This document shows positions 34,370 through 44,316 of a stretch of 64,000 bases of DNA, piece after piece. The notes beneath the pieces were generated by a model. It made no database searches, was not told where the DNA came from, and was given only the letters and a program-made list of their open reading frames with translations. The DNA is taken from positions 1 through 64,000 of the forward strand of contig NZ_JAGXCY010000002.1 in NCBI RefSeq assembly GCF_018310695.1, in the 5' to 3' direction. Both the position numbers and the translations under genes were made by a program. The stretch's first letter is position 1, and the number at the start of each line of letters is the position of its first letter. The DNA is from Paenibacillus sp. Marseille-Q4541. Its GTDB lineage: Bacteria; Bacillota; Bacilli; Paenibacillales; Paenibacillaceae.

Positions 34370-35308
34370 TTAATCTCTCAAGTTTCTGCCAGTTAAGGTC
34401 AGGAACACGGTCTCCAGATTCGGCGCTTGTTCTTCGATCGATCTTATTTCCACCTGATTCATAATCAGCTGCTGTATGATTCGGTTCAGATTGTTAATCT
34501 CCGATTTAGACATTATCTTCAACATGTGTTCTTCATGACGTACCGAAGTCACACCTTGGATTAATTTTAGTTGATCAAGCTGGAGCAAATCAGCGGATTT
34601 GATGCCAATCCATATTTCCTTTGAATCCGTAATAATGGCTTTAAGCTGCTCTTTCGTTCCTTCAGCAATGATTTTACCGTGATCTACGATTGCAATTCGC
34701 GTACATATTTCCTCGACTTCTTCCATGTAATGACTCGTATAGATGATCGTGCAACCCATCTCGTTCAGCTTCCGTACCGAGTTCAAAATATAATTCCGGG
34801 ACTGTGGGTCGATTCCAACCGTAGGTTCATCCATGATAATCAATTTAGGCCGATGAGCGATGGCGCACGCGATATTCAGTCGACGTTTCATACCACCAGA
34901 AAAGTTTTTAGGAAAGCTCTTGTGTTTTTCACCAAGCCCTACGAATTCGAGTGCTTCTTCTGTCCGTTCTTTTAGTAGCTTCCCTCTCAGACCATACAAG
35001 CCTGCAAAAAAACTAACATTTTCATAAGCGGTCATATCCTCGTAGATTGCGATATCCTGAGGCACGATTCCGGTATTCATTTTTGCGAATCGAACATTCT
35101 TCGTTATATTTTTGCCCAGCAGATTGATTTCACCCTTTGTGCTGCGCAAAAGAGACGCAATCATATTGATCGTTGTACTTTTGCCGGCTCCATTCGCTCC
35201 AAGGAACCCAAAAATCTCTCCTTCACGTACATTGAGCGACATATGATCTACCGCGATGAAATCACCGAATTTTTTGGTCAAGTTGTTCATTTCAAGTACA
35301 TTGTTCAT
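34370..35308 (-). CDS. ABC exporter ATPase (LnrL-like)
   Basis: 312 residues. Walker A GANGAGKST, signature FSGGMKRRLN, Walker B LIIMDEPTVGID, and a C-terminal extension of about 85 residues. Powers the two ABC-2 permeases that follow. ATG at 35308 lies 8 bases after AGGAG. Gene order (response regulator, kinase, ATPase, two permeases) mirrors Bacillus subtilis lnrJKLMN, which gives linearmycin resistance; the shared function is inference. Confidence 0.92.
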   Translation of the reverse strand: MNNVLEMNNLTKKFGDFIAVDHMSLNVREGEIFGFLGANGAGKSTTINMIASLLRSTKGEINLLGKNITKNVRFAKMNTGIVPQDIAIYEDMTAYENVSFFAGLYGLRGKLLKERTEEALEFVGLGEKHKSFPKNFSGGMKRRLNIACAIAHRPKLIIMDEPTVGIDPQSRNYILNSVRKLNEMGCTIIYTSHYMEEVEEICTRIAIVDHGKIIAEGTKEQLKAIITDSKEIWIGIKSADLLQLDQLKLIQGVTSVRHEEHMLKIMSKSEINNLNRIIQQLIMNQVEIRSIEEQAPNLETVFLTLTGRNLRD

Positions 35309-35426
35309 CCGAATCACTCCTATACATCTTTATGTCCGTATTGTAATAAAAAAGGATGCCCTTATGTCAGTGCATAAGTTCATCCTCTGTCTATGAGAAT
35401 CTTCACTTTTTTAGATATGACAATAT

Positions 35427-36542
35427 TCACCGACTCTCGTAAGGTAAAAGTGTCGTTACACTAAAGCCTTTCGTTCCATCAACTATCACCGTACCGCCTA
35501 AAGAAGCTGCCCTTTCTTCCATGCCGAGAATACCAAGGCCCTTCACCACCTTCATCTCCCCAATCCCATTGTCCATAACTACGGATTTAATGAATTTATT
35601 CAGCACCTGGACTTCGATATGGATGCCGGTAGCTTTCGCATACTTGAGCGCATTCGTTACCGCTTCGGTTGCATTCTGTTGCATAATTTTCCATTGGATC
35701 GGTGTAATGACGTCTAGATCCCCATTATAGGTCAACGTCGCGGTCACAGACTCTTTGGCCGACAGTTCGTCTATGAGTAGGCGGAGCCGATTAATACCCA
35801 TTTCCTCCTGTGGCGGCTTCAAATCTTTAAGCGTAAGCCTGATCCTTTCCAGTCCTTCTTTGGAAATAGCGATAGCGTTGCTAAGCAGTTCTGAAGCTTT
35901 CTCACGGTCTGTATCTAGTAAACGGCGTGACGCTTCCATCTGAATGAGGCCACCCGCCATCGAATGCCCAATATCATCATGAATTTGCTGAGACAGACGG
36001 TTTCGTTCCTCCAACTTGATCATATATTCCGACTGACGTGAGTATTCCTTATTTTCGTTCAACGATTGGGTTAACCGCTGCAAATCTTCTCGCATTTTCT
36101 CTGTTTCAATTTCATGCCTCTCATTCTTGTCATGGAGTGCGTAGACTGACATGCATAACAGATAACTCAGTAAGACACTCAGAAGATAAAGGGGGATCAG
36201 ACTGTGAGGAACGAAAGGAAGCGGCAGCAACATACATAGTAAAGTGAGCAGCTTACTCTTCGAATATAAAGACACCAGTTCATAAACGTTGATTGGTAAA
36301 AGAAGTATAAATAATGGGTCCAAACGGATTACAATCACAAAGACAAAAACAGCTGATAATATGATTAGCAACTGCTTTGGTTTTGGTTTTTTAAATATAG
36401 GAATGGCAATATTCATACTAATATAGATCAAGTAAGAAAGCACAAGCCAGGAGCTCGCTGATGAAGTGGAATTGGCCAGAAAAGAAGCGGTAATTACGTA
36501 CCCAAGGACTACAGCTTTATTTTTGATCTTTAAAAGTTCCAT
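35427..36542 (-). CDS. NarL/DesK-type sensor histidine kinase
   Basis: 371 residues. Four to five membrane helices in the first 135 residues with no large outer domain, a coiled linker (140-175), HisKA_3 with His188 in QQIHDDIGHS, and an ATPase domain with ATEAVTNALKYAKA and DNGIGE. Like LnrJ it may sense membrane-acting polyenes through its helices (inference). It lies between its response regulator and the ABC exporter genes. Confidence 0.92.
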   Translation of the reverse strand: MELLKIKNKAVVLGYVITASFLANSTSSASSWLVLSYLIYISMNIAIPIFKKPKPKQLLIILSAVFVFVIVIRLDPLFILLLPINVYELVSLYSKSKLLTLLCMLLPLPFVPHSLIPLYLLSVLLSYLLCMSVYALHDKNERHEIETEKMREDLQRLTQSLNENKEYSRQSEYMIKLEERNRLSQQIHDDIGHSMAGGLIQMEASRRLLDTDREKASELLSNAIAISKEGLERIRLTLKDLKPPQEEMGINRLRLLIDELSAKESVTATLTYNGDLDVITPIQWKIMQQNATEAVTNALKYAKATGIHIEVQVLNKFIKSVVMDNGIGEMKVVKGLGILGMEERAASLGGTVIVDGTKGFSVTTLLPYESR

Positions 36543-36556
36543 AGCCCAATAATCTC

Positions 36557-37270
36557 CTATTCATCCGACATTCTGGTCTCGCCTGTCAAATAATAAATTG
36601 CAATCTGAGTACGATGTTCGAGTCCCGTTTTATTCAACACTGAAGTGATATAATTGGCCACCGTTCCTTCGGAAATAAACAACTTTTTGGCGATTTCTTT
36701 ATTTGAATATCCTTTGGCAATTAGTCCCATCACATCGAGTTCACGTGCCGTAAATAAACTCCGATCAATTTTATCTCCTTCTCGGGCTGGCAGAGATGGT
36801 TCAGCAATGGGTATTGTGGAAGGCAATACCTCGGTATTCGTAGCATCCAGGTCTGCTATAAGATTCGATTTGATCTTGTCGAGCACAACATCCTGCAGCA
36901 CATAATGGTTGTTATAGACACTCTTAATGGCGTCACGAATACGTTCAGGATCATTATTTTTCAGCAAATAGCCACATGCTCCCGATTTGACAGCTTCCAG
37001 AACAAACTCATCATCATCGAAAGTCGTGAGGATGAGTGGTTTGACACGAGTCTGTTCCGTTAACACTCGCGTTGCCTCGACTCCGTTCATGTTCGGCATA
37101 CGCACGTCGAGCAGTGCGATATCTACATCGTTGCTTTTGCAAAAATGAACAGCCTCTTCCCCATCCGCCACTGTACCTACCACATCAAAATCGTCGAAAC
37201 TGTTTAAAATAATCTTCATACCTTCTCGTATAAATGAATTGTCGTCTGCGATCAACACTTTAATTTTCAA
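36557..37270 (-). CDS. NarL-family response regulator
   Basis: 237 residues. Receiver with Asp55 (LLDVRMPN) and Lys in LLKNN; a linker of about 40 residues; LuxR-type helix-turn-helix (FTARELDVMGLIAKGYSNKEIAKKL). TTG start at 37270 after GGGGGAT. First gene of the five-gene exporter operon, divergent from a second two-component locus. Confidence 0.92.
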   Translation of the reverse strand: MKIKVLIADDNSFIREGMKIILNSFDDFDVVGTVADGEEAVHFCKSNDVDIALLDVRMPNMNGVEATRVLTEQTRVKPLILTTFDDDEFVLEAVKSGACGYLLKNNDPERIRDAIKSVYNNHYVLQDVVLDKIKSNLIADLDATNTEVLPSTIPIAEPSLPAREGDKIDRSLFTARELDVMGLIAKGYSNKEIAKKLFISEGTVANYITSVLNKTGLEHRTQIAIYYLTGETRMSDE

Positions 37271-37479
37271 ACGATCTATCCCCCATCACATAAGGTTACA
37301 TATGTACAATGTATCATATCCAGCTTTAATAGTAATTCGATTCCTTCCATGCTGTCTAGCCCAATTTGATTCCATCTAAAGGTTTACACGTCTCCCTTAT
37401 AAATCAACTTTCAGGTGGACTTTTCTTTGACTTATTCCTCGTATACTGAGATCAATAAGACGAAGCGAGGGAAAATAAA

Positions 37480-37938
37480 ATGTTAAATTACATCATTATC
37501 GTGATTATCTCCGTATTCATGTTAGCACGAGAAAGAACGGTGCGCCCAAATCGCATGTGGATCCTACCTGCTATATTAATACTAGTCATCGGGGCAGGAA
37601 TCGCCCAAACGTTTACCATGACTTCACTAAATGTGGTAATTCTAATTGCTTGTACTATCATCGGCATATTCGTTGGGATATGGAGAGGCAAACTCGAGAG
37701 AATACGCATCCACCCTACAACTCGAAAGATAACATCACAAACTCCAATCGAAGGAGTCATTCTTTTCATATTTATTATCCTCGTGCGTGCATTAATAGGG
37801 TATTGGGGAGCAGAACAACATCTGGTATCATTAGGAAATGATATGTTAATGATTCCATTAGTAAGTGTTTGTGTACGACGTTATTATGTATATTTGAAAT
37901 ACAAACAATTTCAATCAGCCACCAATAAACTAGCCTAG
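37480..37938 (+). CDS. CcdC-like (DUF1453) four-helix membrane protein
   Basis: 152 residues, four hydrophobic helices, with the RERTVRPNRMWILP segment and WRGKLERIRIHP loop typical of CcdC/DUF1453 proteins. CcdC relatives in bacilli are tied to cytochrome c maturation or occur with sensor kinases. GAGGGAAAA lies before the ATG. It is the first gene of a plus-strand unit with the kinase and regulator that follow. Confidence 0.75.
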   Translation: MLNYIIIVIISVFMLARERTVRPNRMWILPAILILVIGAGIAQTFTMTSLNVVILIACTIIGIFVGIWRGKLERIRIHPTTRKITSQTPIEGVILFIFIILVRALIGYWGAEQHLVSLGNDMLMIPLVSVCVRRYYVYLKYKQFQSATNKLA

Positions 37939-37961
37939 CTCTTGGGTAGAAAGTGTGTTTT

Positions 37962-39209
37962 ATGTCATTTAAACATATGATGAACAAAGGTGTTTCATTT
38001 CTTAAGCAGCGCTTTGGTTATATCTTTTTGAACCTAATTTCGATCTACCTGTTTATCGAAACCATGCCGGAAGCTGCGACGATTCCGTTCTTACTATGGA
38101 GTATACTATTCGTAGGATTTATGGCCATGTTCTGGGTTCCAAAAAAACGAAGGTGGACCCCTATGAAAAGGAATATTTATATTCTCGTATTATGGGGTCT
38201 GGCTATTTTTTCATGGACGGCGTTCGAAATGCGAGAAACTACCGTATCTATGGTATATATACTCATCGGTGTAATCGCACTAACACTACCACGTAACGCA
38301 TCTTATGTTACAGCTGCAGTTGTGATTCTTACTTACCTGATCATTGATTTGACAACCGAACCCGGTTCACTTGAATCCATCTTACTTGTAGCAAGTAATT
38401 ACATCGGAATTTTTGTGATGATGTGGGCTTTTCGAATCAAAAATGAAGCAACTGCGCTAAGTAAACTTCATTATCAACAACTGAGCATCGTTCATGCAGA
38501 ACTTGAACAAGCTCATGTCGAACTTCAAGAGGCTCATCTTAAATTAGAGGAAGCAACTGTCGATTCTCTTAGGTTCGCTGTTCTCGAAGAAAGATCTCGG
38601 ATTGCTAGAGATATTCACGACAGTATTGGTCATGGACTTACCTCTGTCATTGTACAGCTTCAAGCCTTACCTTATGTCATCAAAGCCAACTCTGATGAAG
38701 CAGATGCGACTGTCCGTAGTGTGCTCGAAGTGGCGCGCAATTGTCTGAAAGATGTTCGGAAAGTTGTCCATGAGATGGCAGAGGATGGCACGGATTCAGG
38801 CATCATCGCTCTAAAAAGCCTTGTAAAACAAGTTCAGGAGCAAAGCGGACTTCCAATAAAATTTACAAGCTCCAGTACCTTAACTCTTTGGGAACATTAC
38901 CTATCCGAAGCACTCTATCGGATTTTGCAAGAAGCACTGACAAATGTAATTCGGCATGCGGAAGCTTCCAGAGTTCTTGTTTCTATTCAAGAGGTCGATA
39001 CGGACATTGTTATGACAATCAGCGATGACGGGAAGTTTAATGCGCAAGACATTGTTCGACCTGGTTTTGGAATGAACGGAATGAAAACACGTTGTGAACG
39101 ACTTCAAGGTACATTTGAATTCCATCCAATATACCCACATGGCATGATGCTTACTATAAGACTGCCGCTTAGAAGCAATGTTACGGAGAGGGAGAACATG
39201 AGTGGATAA
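37962..39209 (+). CDS. DesK/NarL-type sensor histidine kinase
   Basis: 415 residues. About six membrane helices in the first 160 residues, a coiled-coil linker with repeated ELxxAHxEL heptads (178-200), HisKA_3 with His219 in ARDIHDSIGHG, and an ATPase domain with EALTNVIRHAEA and GFGMNGMKTR. ATG at 37962 preferred to a GTG three codons earlier. Overlaps the response regulator by 8 bases. Probably a membrane-state or drug sensor. Confidence 0.9.
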   Translation: MSFKHMMNKGVSFLKQRFGYIFLNLISIYLFIETMPEAATIPFLLWSILFVGFMAMFWVPKKRRWTPMKRNIYILVLWGLAIFSWTAFEMRETTVSMVYILIGVIALTLPRNASYVTAAVVILTYLIIDLTTEPGSLESILLVASNYIGIFVMMWAFRIKNEATALSKLHYQQLSIVHAELEQAHVELQEAHLKLEEATVDSLRFAVLEERSRIARDIHDSIGHGLTSVIVQLQALPYVIKANSDEADATVRSVLEVARNCLKDVRKVVHEMAEDGTDSGIIALKSLVKQVQEQSGLPIKFTSSSTLTLWEHYLSEALYRILQEALTNVIRHAEASRVLVSIQEVDTDIVMTISDDGKFNAQDIVRPGFGMNGMKTRCERLQGTFEFHPIYPHGMMLTIRLPLRSNVTERENMSG

Positions 39210-39876
39210 TCCTATAAGACTCGCGATCGTTGATGATCAACATTTGATACGCCATGGGTTTAGTTATATTATTAAAGCGCAATTGGACATGGAGCTTGTA
39301 GGAGAAGCAAACAATGGCCTTGAAGCGATTCAATTAGCCAATGACAAGCTGCCCCAAGTTATGTTGATGGATGTCCAAATGCCGGAATGCACAGGAATCG
39401 AAGCAACCCATAAAATATTAGCGAAACATCCAGATATCAAAGTCGTCATTTTAACTACTTTTGATACCGAAGAATATGTGTACGAAGGCATTCGAGCTGG
39501 TGCGGTGGGGTATTTGCTTAAAGATGCTACTCCAGATGAACTACTCGATGCGATTCGGGCTGCCCACCGCGGTGAAGCCATTTACCGAACGGCCATTGCT
39601 GCCAAAGTGATAGCCAAAACAATTCGATCCTCGCCTGTTCCTACGGATTCGGAAAAGTCACTCCCTGACATTCCATTACTTGCATCCTTCACCGAGCGGG
39701 AACTCGAAGTTCTTCAACAAATGGCGTACGGACTACGTAATGAAGAAATTGCTGCAAAGCTACACATTGGTGAAAGTACGGTAAAAACACACGTCCATCG
39801 TATTTTGCAAAAAATGGATGCAGAAGATCGAACACAAGCCGTCGTCTATGCCATTCGAAATAGGATTGTATTATAA
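39202..39876 (+). CDS. NarL-family response regulator
   Basis: 224 residues. Receiver with Asp57 (LMDVQMPE) and Lys in LLKDA; LuxR helix-turn-helix (FTERELEVLQQMAYGLRNEEIAAKL). GTG start inside the kinase gene, six bases past GGAGA. No target gene lies directly downstream on this strand; the divergent exporter operon is a candidate. Confidence 0.92.
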   Translation: MDNPIRLAIVDDQHLIRHGFSYIIKAQLDMELVGEANNGLEAIQLANDKLPQVMLMDVQMPECTGIEATHKILAKHPDIKVVILTTFDTEEYVYEGIRAGAVGYLLKDATPDELLDAIRAAHRGEAIYRTAIAAKVIAKTIRSSPVPTDSEKSLPDIPLLASFTERELEVLQQMAYGLRNEEIAAKLHIGESTVKTHVHRILQKMDAEDRTQAVVYAIRNRIVL

Positions 39877-39880
39877 TTCG

Positions 39881-40507
39881 TTAGTTGGCCGTCTTCACTC
39901 CAAACCCAATTAACATAACTCCTGTCGTTTTTTGAAAAGCTTTTTGAAATATAGGTCTCTCCATCCATTTCCTCACATGATGTAATAGATAAACCAAGGT
40001 TAAAAACCATCCGACTGCTATTAATGTGAGAATGACTCCTAATACGACCAGTTGTTGATTCGTGTTCCCATTCAGATCAATGAATTGTGGCATAAAAGTA
40101 ATGTAGACCAAAACAGTTTTCGGGTTAAGAATATTACTAACGGCTCCCTGTAAATAGGACTCTTTGTAACGATGATGAGTTAATTTTTCACTAGAATGCT
40201 CACTGATCACTTGAACGTCTGAAAATGAACTTTTATTAATAAACATTCTTATACCTATGTAAATCAGATATGCAGCTCCCACATATTTTATTGCATTAAA
40301 TAGAAATACGGATTGTGCAATGACTACGGACAACCCAAGCACGACGACAATAGTCCAAAAAGTAAGACCTGTCGCCATTCCGAGTATCGTATAACGTCCT
40401 GCCTTCGCTCCGTGCATTAATGTATTTTTCATAATCAGCACCGTATCTGTCCCTGGCAACATTGACATCATTAAAGCCATCAATATATAAGCAAGTATGT
40501 TATCCAT
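39881..40507 (-). CDS. LysE/RhtB-family amino-acid exporter
   Basis: 208 residues, six helices, with the family's opening PGTDTVLIMKNTLMHGAKAGRYTILGMATGL segment and the NPKTVLVYITFMPQFI motif. Exports amino acids or their derivatives by proton motive force. ATG follows GAGGAG. An AraC regulator lies just upstream on the same strand and probably controls it, a pairing common in Firmicutes. Confidence 0.92.
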   Translation of the reverse strand: MDNILAYILMALMMSMLPGTDTVLIMKNTLMHGAKAGRYTILGMATGLTFWTIVVVLGLSVVIAQSVFLFNAIKYVGAAYLIYIGIRMFINKSSFSDVQVISEHSSEKLTHHRYKESYLQGAVSNILNPKTVLVYITFMPQFIDLNGNTNQQLVVLGVILTLIAVGWFLTLVYLLHHVRKWMERPIFQKAFQKTTGVMLIGFGVKTAN

Positions 40508-40557
40508 TTTTTTCTCCTCATTATATTAGCTCATTAGTTGCAAGCTTTTTTAGACCT

Positions 40558-41382
40558 TTAAGCGTATTGGTAGATTTTCATGTATTGTTTGGGAGTTAGC
40601 CCAATCTGTCTTTTGAAAAATTTAGTCAGATGACTTTGATCACTAAATCCTGTTAAATAAGTGACATCAATAGGCTTTAAACCTTGTTCTAATAGTTTTT
40701 TCGCATGGTTTACCCGAATGGTTTCCAAGTAGCAATATGGAGATATGCCCCTTTGTTTCGTGAATGATCTTAGTAAGTGATACTTGCTCCATCCCGTAAG
40801 TTCACTTAAATCATGAAGTGTAATTGATTTTGTATAGTTTTCCTCTAAATAGTGAGTCACTGCACGGATTTCATGAGATGTTTCAGGCGCTTGTGGATCG
40901 ATTGTAAGATCAGAATGGTTCCCAATAAGCTCTTCCATGAAAGATAAAAAGAGTTCCTCCTTCTCAAACTCATCGTTAGCTTCATTCTGTGAAACTTTCA
41001 TATGTACCTCTCTTAATTTTGTTACTAGCTCGGTTTGGTATATTACGCTTTGATTAAAGTGTGGAAGACTCTTGTTACCAATCATTTCAAGAACAATCTT
41101 TTGCATAACTTCTGGCTCTACATTAAAGCATCGATAATCTAATGCCTTGCCATCAATCTGTTCGCAACTGTGAGTCTCATAAGGATTGAACAATATTAAA
41201 TCTCCAGGATTAATAATATATTCTTCTCCTTTACAGATAAGATAACGCTGCCCTTTTTCAATGAAGCCAATCACATAATATTCATGAAAATGGGCAGGAA
41301 ACTTTTGCATGATCCCCTTGAATCGATAAGCCTCTATATCTAAATCAGAATCAAGATAAATGGTTCGGATTTCATTAGACAT
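40558..41382 (-). CDS. AraC-family regulator with cupin domain
   Basis: 274 residues. Cupin-type sensor domain (FPAHFHEYYVIGFIEKG, with NPGDLILFNPYETHSCE) and a C-terminal double helix-turn-helix (LSELTGWSKYHLLRSFTKQRGISPY and GFSDQSHLTKFFKRQIGLTPKQYM). ATG after TAGGAGG. It ends 50 bases before the LysE-type exporter start, so the two form an operon. Confidence 0.92.
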   Translation of the reverse strand: MSNEIRTIYLDSDLDIEAYRFKGIMQKFPAHFHEYYVIGFIEKGQRYLICKGEEYIINPGDLILFNPYETHSCEQIDGKALDYRCFNVEPEVMQKIVLEMIGNKSLPHFNQSVIYQTELVTKLREVHMKVSQNEANDEFEKEELFLSFMEELIGNHSDLTIDPQAPETSHEIRAVTHYLEENYTKSITLHDLSELTGWSKYHLLRSFTKQRGISPYCYLETIRVNHAKKLLEQGLKPIDVTYLTGFSDQSHLTKFFKRQIGLTPKQYMKIYQYA

Positions 41383-41638
41383 CTTGCTATCCTCCTATTC
41401 AGTAATGACAACTATACAATATCATGAATGATAACGTTTTTCTTGTATGATATTGCTCACGGAATACCCCAATGTGCACAATAAGTCCTCTTGGTCGTAA
41501 GAACAAAGGAATATAATAATCCCCTCCACTCTTTGCTAAAATTCATGTAAAAGAAGGAATCATATCCATAAATATCAATAAATTAATCCTTCTAACCGAT
41601 AAAATAAAAATACTATATTTTTGAAAAGGAGCACCAAC

Positions 41639-42013
41639 ATGGGAAAATATTTGATTAAAGTGGACTCAGTTCAAAAGAAAGTAAATATTGAAGTGACGGG
41701 TAAGTTTAGTTATGAAGAAGGAAATAATTTTGTATCTGAATTCCGTACGAAAACAAGCAACATGATCACAAGTAGTTATGATTTTGAATGTAAATGTATA
41801 GGGCTTAATATTGCAGACGCTGAATCTCTACCCAGCCTTGAAGCAGCATTTAGCGAGTACAAGCAGTGTGAATTCAAGTCATACAAAATGATCGTTGAAC
41901 CAGATAAAAAAAGTAAAACACTTACTACTTCTGCAGGACTTGTAAAAAGCCAACTCGGTAGATTATCGCGAAAATCTGGATTGCCTGATATGGAAATCAT
42001 CGTTGTTGATTGA
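41639..42013 (+). CDS. Unknown 124-residue partner of the KAS III-like enzyme
   Basis: 124 residues with alternating strands and helices (IKVDSVQKKVNIEVTGKFS, then SYEEGNNFVSEF, then FKSYKMIVEPD), a layout like STAS/SpoIIAA-type domains, though that likeness is only by eye. No membrane segment. ATG at 41639 follows AAAAGGAG by 7 bases. It sits 20 bases before the KAS III-like gene on the same strand, so the two are almost certainly co-transcribed; it may bind or regulate that enzyme. Confidence 0.75.
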   Translation: MGKYLIKVDSVQKKVNIEVTGKFSYEEGNNFVSEFRTKTSNMITSSYDFECKCIGLNIADAESLPSLEAAFSEYKQCEFKSYKMIVEPDKKSKTLTTSAGLVKSQLGRLSRKSGLPDMEIIVVD

Positions 42014-42033
42014 TAAATAGGAGGAATACTTCA

Positions 42034-43023
42034 TTGAAAAACATTAGAATTTTATCTACCGCAGTGTATCATCCAGATCATAAGGTGAACAATCAGAGTT
42101 ACATTGATATGTATGAGAAGCAAGGAAAAGATGTACGGCATTTTTTTGAAAATGTGATGGGTCGTAAAGATCGGTATATTATCAAAGAGCCTAATAAAGA
42201 AAATAATATTACAATGGCAATTAACGCTTCTCGTAAGGTTTTAGAAACAGCGGATCTCCAACCAACCGATATTGACATTTTGTATTTTGCCACTCAAACT
42301 CCGGAGTATTTAATGCCTACAAACGCGCTTATCCTACATAAGGAAATCGGTATGGGACATAACTCAGCCGCTATCGATGTGAATGGAACTTGTGTTGGGA
42401 TGTTACTAGCTATGGAGCAAGCCGTTAATTACCTTCGGCAGACAAAAGGGGTGAAACGTGCTCTTGTTGTCGGTGCTGATCATATTTCACGATATACTAG
42501 AGAAGAAGATGAAGTCCCACATGGTAATTTTGGTGATGCTGCTGCTGCGATTCTCTTAGAAGTAACAAGTGAATCGGGTGGCTACATTGATTCATGGCAT
42601 TACATAAATACGGCTCCCATTGACTATATTTTGTTTCCAAAGGGCGGTATTTCATCGATTCAAGACAAAAAGGATTTTTATGTAGACTGGACTGGTTTTA
42701 ATGCAGATAGCCATTCGATCCCTCCAACTGTTCAAGGAATTAGAAATCTCGTAGAATCTAATGGATATACACTTGATGACATTAAGAGTTTTTACATGTC
42801 TCAGTTTTCTATCAAATCTCTGAAATTATTAAGTCACGAGCTCTCTATTAGTATGGATAAATTTAAGTTTATAGGCGATCAGTACGGTTATACTGGACCT
42901 AGCAGCCCAATAATTGCATTGAATGAAGCGATTGAAGAGGGTTCTCTTAGACGTGGGGATCTTATCATTCTTTGGTCTGTGGGTGCGGGTATGCAATTGA
43001 TCGCTTCTATTTATGAATATTAG
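42034..43023 (+). CDS. 3-oxoacyl-ACP synthase III-like protein with altered active site
   Basis: 329 residues, FabH/KAS III thiolase fold. The acyl-carrying Cys is kept (Cys120 in VNGTCVGML) and GNFGDAAAAILL is typical. The usual catalytic His of HQAN is replaced (SQFS, 257-260) and the Asn of GNTSAAS is Tyr285 in GYTGPSS. So acyl transfer to Cys looks possible but normal decarboxylative condensation does not. Similar proteins act as acyl transferases or condensing enzymes in secondary metabolism. A TTG at 42034, 9 bases past AGGAGG, is the start; a longer form would overlap the preceding gene. Confidence 0.85.
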   Translation: MKNIRILSTAVYHPDHKVNNQSYIDMYEKQGKDVRHFFENVMGRKDRYIIKEPNKENNITMAINASRKVLETADLQPTDIDILYFATQTPEYLMPTNALILHKEIGMGHNSAAIDVNGTCVGMLLAMEQAVNYLRQTKGVKRALVVGADHISRYTREEDEVPHGNFGDAAAAILLEVTSESGGYIDSWHYINTAPIDYILFPKGGISSIQDKKDFYVDWTGFNADSHSIPPTVQGIRNLVESNGYTLDDIKSFYMSQFSIKSLKLLSHELSISMDKFKFIGDQYGYTGPSSPIIALNEAIEEGSLRRGDLIILWSVGAGMQLIASIYEY

Positions 43024-43164
43024 ATCAACGATCTTTAGCTATTAAGGCCTTATGTTTTGAAGACTTACATATTAGAAATATGAATCAGCTCTTAAAAAGG
43101 TCATGTCTCTATTGAGCGGTCAACTGGTTATATATTCTTCCGAAATCTCGATCCACTCATTAAA

Positions 43165-43204
43165 AAGAGGGGCTAATTTCCATGAATGGAGATTAGCCCC
43201 TCTT
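43165..43204 (-). terminator. Bidirectional terminator between KAS III-like and SDR genes
   Basis: Arms of 19 bases (43165-43183 and 43186-43204; core GAGGGGCTAAT) with one G-U pair; the innermost pairs must open to form a loop. T-rich exits on both strands. Serves both converging genes. Confidence 0.85.
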
Positions 43205-43224
43205 AAATATATATCTTGATATGT

Positions 43225-44127
43225 TTAAGGCGTTGGCGTACCGCCATTCGCATTGATAGTCTCACCCGTAACATAGCTTGATTCTTGACTCGCTAAGAAG
43301 ACATATGCCGGAGCCATTTCCGCAGGCTGTCCTGGACGGCCAAGTGGCGTATTTCCACCGAAGTCTGCCAGTTTTTCCGTCGGCTGCCCACCTACGACTT
43401 GAAGTGGTGTCCATACGGGACCTGGAGCAACAACGTTCACTCGGATTCCTTTCCCTGCTACCTGCTGTGCAAGAGCCTTACTAAAGGTATTGACCGAAGA
43501 TTTCGTCGTAGCATAATCCAGTAAAATAGGCGACGGTTTATAGGCTTGGATCGAAGACGTGTTGATGATCGAACTACCCGGTTTCATGTGTTTTACAGCC
43601 GCTTTGCAAAGCCAGAACAAGGAATATACATTCGTCTTAAATGTAGCATCGAATTGTTCTGTCGTGAGATCTGCAATATCCTCAACGTATTGCTGTTTAC
43701 CGGCTACATTAGCTAGAATATCGATTCCGCCCAGTTTTTCTACTGCAGTCGATATCAGTTGTTCACAGTATTGCTCGTCTTTCAAGTCGCCAGGAATCGC
43801 AATGGCTTTACGCCCTGCTTCTTCGATCAACTTGACCACTTCCTTGGCATCGGCCTCTTCCTCTGGCAAATAAGACAGAACTACATCAGCTCCTTCACGA
43901 GCAAATGCAATGGCTGCAGCTCGTCCAATTCCACTATCTGCTCCGGTAACCACTGCTTTACGGCCGTTCAAACGCCCGGTTCCGCGATAGCTTGTCTCTC
44001 CCGCATCCGGTACGGGGTGCATTTCCTTCTGTAAACCAGGTTCCGGTTGTTTCTGCTTCCAATCCGATGTCGCCTTCGGATATTGTGTCGTTGGATCTTG
44101 CATCTTATATTGATCTTGATCTGACAT
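43225..44127 (-). CDS. SDR oxidoreductase, general-stress type
   Basis: 300 residues. A leader of about 45 polar residues ([17 protein letters not shown]), typical of the YdaD/YhxC/YhdF group, precedes a short-chain dehydrogenase: cofactor motif [12 protein letters not shown], Ser in NTSSIQAY, and catalytic YATTK. Uses NAD(P) on alcohols, aldehydes or sugars; homologues are sigma-B stress genes in Bacillus. GGAGGAATTAGC lies before the ATG. Transcribed alone. Confidence 0.92.
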   Translation of the reverse strand: MSDQDQYKMQDPTTQYPKATSDWKQKQPEPGLQKEMHPVPDAGETSYRGTGRLNGRKAVVTGADSGIGRAAAIAFAREGADVVLSYLPEEEADAKEVVKLIEEAGRKAIAIPGDLKDEQYCEQLISTAVEKLGGIDILANVAGKQQYVEDIADLTTEQFDATFKTNVYSLFWLCKAAVKHMKPGSSIINTSSIQAYKPSPILLDYATTKSSVNTFSKALAQQVAGKGIRVNVVAPGPVWTPLQVVGGQPTEKLADFGGNTPLGRPGQPAEMAPAYVFLASQESSYVTGETINANGGTPTP

Positions 44128-44316
44128 GCTAATTCCTCCTTAATTCATATGTGTAAGGTTACATTTTTCATTAAAGTTTTAACTCTTCTCTTTGTAACCG
44201 TGATCGAAGAAATTTAAACTAGGTAGCTGAATAGTAGGTTCTATAAACATTAATGAATTTCAATTCTCCCGATTTGTTTGAAGCAACTATGCTCTGCATT
44301 ACCTTAAACCAAAAAA

